64,000 bases of DNA from Bolinopsis microptera (Eukaryota; Ctenophora; Tentaculata; Lobata; Bolinopsidae), in NCBI RefSeq assembly GCF_026151205.1, contig NC_087073.1, forward strand, positions 7,585,001 through 7,649,000. Reading direction: 5' to 3'. This document shows, piece by piece, positions 58,564-64,000 of this stretch. The notes beneath the pieces are model-generated. The model was not told where the DNA came from. It made no database searches and was given only the letters and a program-made list of their open reading frames with translations. Numbering within the stretch: the first letter of the stretch is position 1; every line of letters begins with the position of its first letter. The translations under genes were made by a program, and so were the position numbers.

Positions 58564-60009
58564 CTACATTAAATCCGCGAATGGATCCAGTTCACTGACA
58601 AAGTTTTCAGAGGCGGCATCGGTTATTCCTGCTTTGGAAAACCCTTTAATCATGTCGTCTTTTCTAGTTGATAGAAAGTTGTAGGTGTCTATGATCCATT
58701 CTGCGTGGAGCTTCTTTATCTTGGAAATCCTTGTATCGACGTCAATGTTGTCCTGATTAATACCAGCAGCTAGCTGTGTAGTAATACAGGTCGCGTAATA
58801 CTTCTCATACTGGTCTCTCATGTGGCTCTTTACTAAACCATTAATCGAAACGTCCAATGGTTGAAAAATATGCGTCAAATTTGGAGGCACCTTTTAGACG
58901 ATCATATTGAGAGATTCATACAGTGTTAACACTTCCTGAGTCTGCTGCCCCCTGAATACGTCCGATATTATTAGGCTCTTCTGTTCAGGAGGCAATCCGA
59001 GCTCTTGTTTCGTCTTCTCGATATAAGGAGCCAGTATCTTCAATACGTAATCTTTTGAAGTGTTCTCGTTAGACCAGTGGTTTGGAGTCATAGTCAGATG
59101 AAAGCCAGTGGGAAACTGAACCCCTTTCGGCAGACAGCGGTTCGTCTTTCCCTCATAAATAAGTTGAAATGGCAACAACTTCCCCGAAAGTGTGACCGCA
59201 AGATTTCCCGTGATTTGACGCTTGTCTGAACTTCCTGCTATCGGGACTATTGATGATCCCCGCGGAGCCATGGTTCTGCTGCTGACGCTTACGTACTTAA
59301 GCGGTGTTTGATCGTGATTAATGATCAAATCTTCGGGGATTTTATGCTCTTTAACGATTTTATTGATATCACACTGGAAGCAAAGTTTTACTTCGGATAA
59401 GACACCCTCTGGCACAGGAAGTCGGGCTGTTGTGGCTACTCTTTTTACGAGCTTGACTTTCTTCCTCCTCTCATAATGATAGAGAATTTGCCTAGAGGAC
59501 TCGTATGCCACTTCGTAATTAGAGTTGTGCTGTAGTTGTTTGAGAACCCCTTTCAAAACACCTCTGATGACACAACCTTTAACGATGGCCCCTCGCAACC
59601 GCAGGACATCCAAGATCTCTAGCACTTTATCAATTACAGTATCTGGAATGAGCGTTGGACGGCCTCTTTTCTTGGTTTCTAATTCATTTACAATCAGGTC
59701 TCTCTCAATACTGCTCAGTTTGTCGATCATCAACTTCTTGAAGGTCTGAGCAGTCTGACGGGTTAAGCTGGGATGTTGCTTCTTAAAGTGCTTCGCTGCG
59801 GCAACAGCACCATGTACCCTCGCGTAGTTTCCTATATCTGCTCTATCTTTAGCCGTCCACTTGTTATACTTTCCTTTCTGCTCAGCTTTCGCTATTTCCT
59901 TGTTTACAGCGGCTACGAACTGGGGTGTATTTGCAGGTAAATCATTCGAATCCAGGTTTACAGGGACACCGAAGAAGTGACGAATATCGGTTCGTGGCAT
60001 CGAAGACAT
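58564..60009 (-). CDS. Pogo/CENP-B-like DDE transposase (one in-frame stop)
   Basis: Likely start at 60009 (MSSMPRTDIRHFFGV); an in-frame upstream ATG at 60090 is also possible. The N-terminal half has helix-turn-helix-type regions (AKAEQKGKYNKWTAKDRADI; TRQTAQTFKKLM) and a basic ELETKKRGRP segment. The catalytic core follows: DLIINHDQTPLKYV (first Asp), SSDKRQITGNLAVTLSGKLL, KSLIISDVFRGQ (second Asp), then VPPNLTHIFQPLDVSINGLV (third Asp). Together these are a DDE-1 endonuclease. A TAA codon at about 58891-58893 separates the last 108 codons, including the third catalytic Asp, without changing the frame. As sequenced, the product would be inactive unless the stop is polymorphic or an error. 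About 480 residues in all. Confidence 0.85.
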
Positions 60010-60407
60010 ACTGCAGCGGTTACAAACTGTGATATTTCCTGCAACTGCACACCAACGTATACAACAGAACAAGGGTAGAACTACACTCAAAGAGAAGGGA
60101 GCCCGATTCGATACTTTCTTTTACAATCCAAGATATTTGTGAACGTGATTGAGATACCCGTCTTGATGTTTGAGATCAGGGATCATTGCTGAGACTTTTG
60201 TCTGCATAAAAAACGCTAAAATTCCAGAGAAAGTGTGAAGCTGCATGATCAAGCTTGATGGCCAGGTTCCAAATCAAAATTTACGTACAAATGAGACTAA
60301 TATAAGATTTCTGTAATCTGATTTCTATGCGAGTACTGGCTTCTTCCTAATTAACCGGAGCTCACAATTCCGCCTTTTCACACTAGCAATTGTTTACGTT
60401 CAAGTTC
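60010..60407. promoter_or_regulatory. Divergent upstream region of the transposon genes
   Basis: About 400 bp between the two start codons, AT-rich, without a recognisable TATA box. It must drive both genes if the element is transcribed from within. Confidence 0.4.
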
Positions 60408-61091
60408 ATGTCAGTAGAAGCTGTTTTTAAAACTGTTATAGCCAGTCGTGGCTTTCATGTTTACATGAAATCGACATGGCCGAAGCCAGATCTTAGCGAC
60501 AAGCTCAAAGTTCAACTGGATAAAGATAACAATGACGACCCTTTTGCGGTAGCTGTTATTAAGATCAATAACACGAAAGATAAATCAGCAGCTGGAGAAG
60601 TGGTGGGACACCTTCCGAGAGAAATAAGCAGGCATGTTCATTTCTTCATAAAGTTAGGCGGGAAAGTCGATGTCTCTGTTTATGATGTTAAATTACATAA
60701 AAGTTTGACAGCCTTGAAAGGTCTTGAAATACTACTGAATGCGTCGTTCAGAATCTCTGGGGCGAAAAAATTCGCAGTACTCGAGAGGCTTAAAGATCAC
60801 ATAGAGAGCAACTATAAAACACCTGTTAGAATTGTTGGAGTAGAAGAGGACGCAGCAAACAACTCTTCGGATAAAGCTGATGAAATGGAGGCAGGAGCGA
60901 AGGTAGACAGCAATTCTTCCAACAACGCTACAGTATCAGGAGCAGAAGCAGTGAGCAGTTCTTTGGACAAAGCTATTAATGAAGGAGTAGTCAGAAATTC
61001 CCCGGACAAAGTTGATAAGGTTGTCTACTACCAAATTTCTGACGATATAAGTAGCTCCGACTGTTCTGATTTAGAAGTAATTTTTGATTAA
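60408..61091 (+). CDS. Transposon-borne HIRAN-domain protein
   Basis: 227 codons from the ATG at 60408 to TAA. Residues about 1-105 fit the HIRAN domain: ASRGFHVYMKSTWPKP near the start, NNDDPFAVAVIKI, VVGHLPREISRHVHFFIKLG, GKVDVSVYD and LKGLEILLNASF. In HLTF this fold binds 3' single-stranded DNA ends. The C-terminal half is acidic, Ser/Asn-rich and probably disordered. There are no introns. Its start faces the transposase start, and it lies wholly between the element ends, so it travels with the element. A role in handling excision or integration ends, or in escaping host repair, is inference only. No breaks. Confidence 0.8.
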   Translation: MSVEAVFKTVIASRGFHVYMKSTWPKPDLSDKLKVQLDKDNNDDPFAVAVIKINNTKDKSAAGEVVGHLPREISRHVHFFIKLGGKVDVSVYDVKLHKSLTALKGLEILLNASFRISGAKKFAVLERLKDHIESNYKTPVRIVGVEEDAANNSSDKADEMEAGAKVDSNSSNNATVSGAEAVSSSLDKAINEGVVRNSPDKVDKVVYYQISDDISSSDCSDLEVIFD

Positions 61092-61255
61092 TTTATTTTG
61101 AAATATATGTTTTATTGGTTTCCTAAATGTCTAAATTTGACAAAAATAGGACGAAATATTTCGCAGACGAAAAGTTTTGTGAGCAATTGACGAAATTTTT
61201 CGGACGAAATATTTCGGAATAGTTTTTTTCGCGACGAAATTTTTTACACCTAAGG

Positions 61256-62430
61256 TATATTTGTTTTATATATAGTTTGATAAGCATGCAAAGTTTCAAA
61301 GTATTTTAAGAAGAACTGTTATCACAACGGCACTCTAAAGTTGACAGAAAATAACGAAAACAGCAATTTTCAGTGATTTTAGCAATTTTCTATCAATTTG
61401 GGCGTGTCCCCACGTGTGCAAATTTTCGATTTTAAACTTTAAAACTAGCCTAATGCATAATTTATACCTATAGAAAGCAGAACTGAGCTCCACAACCCAA
61501 GGCATGGCCCAACACCAGAGAATACTAAATCGCAAAATTGACGTTTTTATAAAATAATTCTTCAAAAAAGCACAAACTTCAATGACAAATATCTTTATGA
61601 AGGAGCAAGGTATAAAAACTTTCCGGTAGATTTTCAGAATGCTTAAACAATTATCTAACTTCAATATTCCTCAAATTTTGAATAAAATCAATTCCTAATG
61701 GTGTAACATCGATTTTAAAAGTGATTACTTTGTCAAAAATCGAGTTTTTAAAACGGTCAACTTGATGACGTCATCAAGTGGTAATGATGACGTTAAATTA
61801 CTTTTTAATATAATGTTAACTAAAGTCTAAACAATTATCTTCAAGACCTGTGGTCCGAGATGGCTGTATTTTTAAAGCTTCTGAATCTACGGACACTTGA
61901 ATATAGCCTATAATTGACTGGCAAAGCGTCTATCCCTGAATATGTATATATTATGTATATATCACGACAATCTGTCGTAAAACAGAGGTTCTAGAAAACC
62001 CATTTCCCGATGCTCCTGAAACTTGAAACTTTTTTTACAGTCGATTTGGTCAACGTCTAGACGCCTTGCAAAGTTTCAAAATTCTAACTTAATTTTAACA
62101 TGGTTTTTAAGGCACCTGAATATGGCGATTTTGGGTTTTTTACATAATTTCGTATAACATGCTGGCGCGTATTTTGCGCAAATTTCTTAAAAACCTCCAC
62201 ATAACTATTTCTTATTCCTGTCATCTTTAACATTGAATTAGAATGTTTGAACTTAAATATACATGCTGAACTATTTTCGATGAGTCTTAATGCCTGGAAA
62301 ACAATAAAGGGGTATAAAAGTAAAGGGGGTAAATTGTAAAGGGGGTAAATAATAAAAGGGGTAAATAGTAAAGGGGGTAAATAGTATTGTGAATATAAAA
62401 GGCACGGTCATGCTTGCCAGCATTGTGATA
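61256..62430. repeat. Composite repeat body, copy 2 (right part) and MITE
   Basis: Matches 15125-16358, including a CAGTGCTGGC-type MITE at about 62157-62424 with AAAGGGGGTAAATAGT units. This MITE lacks the GC-rich hairpins seen at 16159-16222. No gene. Confidence 0.85.
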
Positions 62431-62477
62431 TATTATAAAAGGTTGCGTGTGGGTAGTCACTTTTGGGCCACCCTGTA

Positions 62478-63197
62478 TGTATATATATTAAAATATACAT
62501 ATTGGTATTCCCATTTTTCCATCGGTTTAGAAAATAATTGTGTTTGTGTATAAATAGCGTCTTGCTTTTTATATACTATATAATATACTATATAATATAC
62601 TATATAATCTATACTATAATTTAAACTTGACGAAATTTCCCCGGCAACGGGGACATAGAAGAAAAACACCGAAAATCGACCTCAAAATGACCCTCTGGTG
62701 AAATCAAACCCAGCTCGCAAATGGAGTTGAAACCTCGCCATTTTTAGCAGGGTTGTACTTGTAGAAAAAGGATAGGAATAGGCTATAGCATTCTTAGAAT
62801 TTTGATTTAGGCTTTAGATTTTTTATAATTAACGTCGGAAGTGAGGTAAAATAACCGTTAGAATAATGTCGTTATTTTAGCAAAGGTTTACTGCGCTGTT
62901 GCGTAGCAACGTTAAAATGCACGTGCGCGAGCAAGAACATCTTAACTACGCGCGTTGTTATGCTGTATGCTACGTCATAACTTCAAAACTAGCTTACATT
63001 TACACTCACGCTATGACTTATATTCATAATCCGAATACTAACAACGCTGTCGCCATTGTTAAATAAATTCCATTATGTCTACTGTATAACAGAGCTGTAT
63101 GATGAAGAGAAATTAAAACATAACTGATTTTTAAAATTTCCTCGAACAAAGGTTTCGACTAGCGGGTTTCTAGTATACTATATAATATATTAGAATG
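62478..63197. repeat. AT-rich repeat stretch
   Basis: Tandem ACTATATAATAT units at 62572-62612, then about 560 bp of unrecognised sequence ending CTAGCGGGTTTCTAGTATACTA, followed by a second short TATAATATA run. It may be a non-autonomous element bounded by AT-rich targets. No gene. Confidence 0.45.
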
Positions 63198-63768
63198 TTG
63201 TCATACGTTGTATGACCTGCCGCGAACGAGTTTTTTATTTCAAAATTCAAATAAACTTTACATCAATGTATTACAGTTATATTCAATAAAAAGACCACAA
63301 TATCTCCTGTGAAGCAAAAACATGGAAAAAGAGAGCCAGAAAAATATTCATGATACTCAACACTACCAGACTCAGCTGGAGTGAGAAACAATATGTAAAA
63401 ACATCAAGGTAAAATTTATTTCGGCTGAACCAAAACACGGTGGTAAGACCATAATTACATTGGTGCCGACCCTACATAAAATCATTAATAAATAATCAAG
63501 AGAATAGAACAAATTTAAATGTATACGATACCTTCTTGCTACTACTCCACAAACTTACACGACATAACAACAAAATAACATAATTAAATAATATTTTAAT
63601 AAAACAATCTATAATCTAGCCACTCACGTACTGCGTGACGCGCTTGTTTCGGGTTGTTTCATAAAAGAAAAAACGGCGCGTTCTACTGCAGGTGCGAGGG
63701 GCAAATTATTCCCCTGTGCGCGACTTTACGATAGTAAAACGACGATGGGGGTCACGACGTGATACAAG
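63198..63768 (+). repeat. Split family B element
   Basis: 63198-63230 matches the family B start (TTGTCATACGTTGTATGACC) and 63690-63768 matches its end (GGGGGTCACGACGTGATACAA). The 460 bases between are unrecognised and could be a later insertion. Confidence 0.55.
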
Positions 63769-63789
63769 TAAAATGAGCGGAATTTTTAA

Positions 63790-64000
63790 AATCATCTCAT
63801 TTCAGATACGCGTACGAAATGTATGTATTTGATACAGCATACGGATTACATTTACATAAAGATTCACACTATGTCTATAGTACAGTACATCGATAACTAA
63901 TATTAAAAACTGGTGATTCTTTACAGATTCTCACTTTTCAGTAACTGACTATGAAAGGTCAACCAATCAAATATACAGGGGGCCATAAATCAATCAAATA
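63790..64000. repeat. Start of another copy of the GPCR 3' flank
   Basis: Matches 56105-56335 and 49990-50110 and runs off the right edge, so a further GPCR copy may begin in the next window. Confidence 0.8.

Larger units (their letters stand above)
58252..61255. mobile_element. 3.0-kb pogo-like DNA transposon with accessory HIRAN gene
   Basis: Ends CCTTAGGTGCAAAAAATTT and AAATTTTTTACACCTAAGG, flanked by TA on both sides. Subterminal regions carry repeated GACGAAATATTTCG-type words, likely transposase binding sites. Two divergent genes lie inside: transposase on the minus strand and a HIRAN-domain protein on the plus strand, with a roughly 400-bp shared upstream region. The paralogous site near 15118 has no insertion. 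The structure is complete and looks young, apart from one stop codon in the transposase. Confidence 0.9.
55719..62475. mobile_element. Mariner-like inverted-repeat element carrying a GPCR fragment, with nested insertions
   Basis: Left end TA-CAGGGTGGCCCAAAAGTGAC at 55717-55738; right end GTCACTTTTGGGCCACCCTG-TA at 62456-62477. Arms 55719-56071 and 56961-57396 are inverted copies. The last 40 bases of the right arm were pushed to 62433-62475 by a 5-kb insertion. The loop (56072-56960) holds the third GPCR tail and its 3' flank. There is no transposase of its own. Confidence 0.78.

Overview
This is eukaryotic, animal-type DNA. It is AT-rich and full of introns, transposable elements and (TTAGGG)-like tracts. 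It carries metazoan gene families: LDL-receptor class A GPCRs, cysteine-rich GCC2/GCC3-type receptor modules, and CD225 (IFITM/dispanin-like) membrane proteins. An invertebrate, probably marine, fits best, but I cannot name the phylum from the sequence alone. I saw no rRNA, tRNA, CRISPR array or bacterial-type operon.

Layout. 1-1.3 kb is a 15/16-bp minisatellite. 1.3-13 kb holds no confident gene. It is a patchwork of short, GC-rich, hairpin-forming insertions, two 0.6-kb repeats, a foldback element rich in GGCCATGGCC and one doubtful small gene. 13.3-17.2 kb has a LINE ORF1 remnant, a palindromic MITE, a longer composite repeat and Penelope-like pieces beside telomere-like DNA. 17.3-34.4 kb is a tandem array of three minus-strand CD225 genes plus a fourth orphan first exon. 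Several LINEs, a 1.4-kb foldback element and an (AG)n tract are inserted among them. 34.4-36.6 kb is repeats. 37.0-39.8 kb holds the 3' part of a minus-strand single-pass receptor gene, with five exons whose phases agree. 41.4-42.4 kb is a MITE split by a LINE. 42.8-48.9 kb is an intact three-exon LDLa-GPCR gene (minus strand) whose cytoplasmic tail is about 270 residues of a repeated S-P-S-D-P pentapeptide. 50.5-54.8 kb is a close tandem copy with three small frameshifts, and 56.6-56.9 kb is a third, tail-only fragment.

55.7-62.5 kb is a nest of elements: a mariner-like inverted-repeat element holding the GPCR fragment is split by a composite repeat, and that repeat is itself split by a 3.0-kb DNA transposon. 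This transposon carries a pogo/CENP-B-like DDE transposase gene and, divergently, a HIRAN-domain protein gene. It has clear ends, a TA target duplication and a related empty site elsewhere in the window. It is the most interesting unit here.

Two host families (CD225 and LDLa-GPCR) are expanding by tandem duplication. In both, short tandem repeats have grown inside coding exons. Paralogous segments within the window serve as natural empty sites, so many insertions can be ordered and their target duplications read directly.
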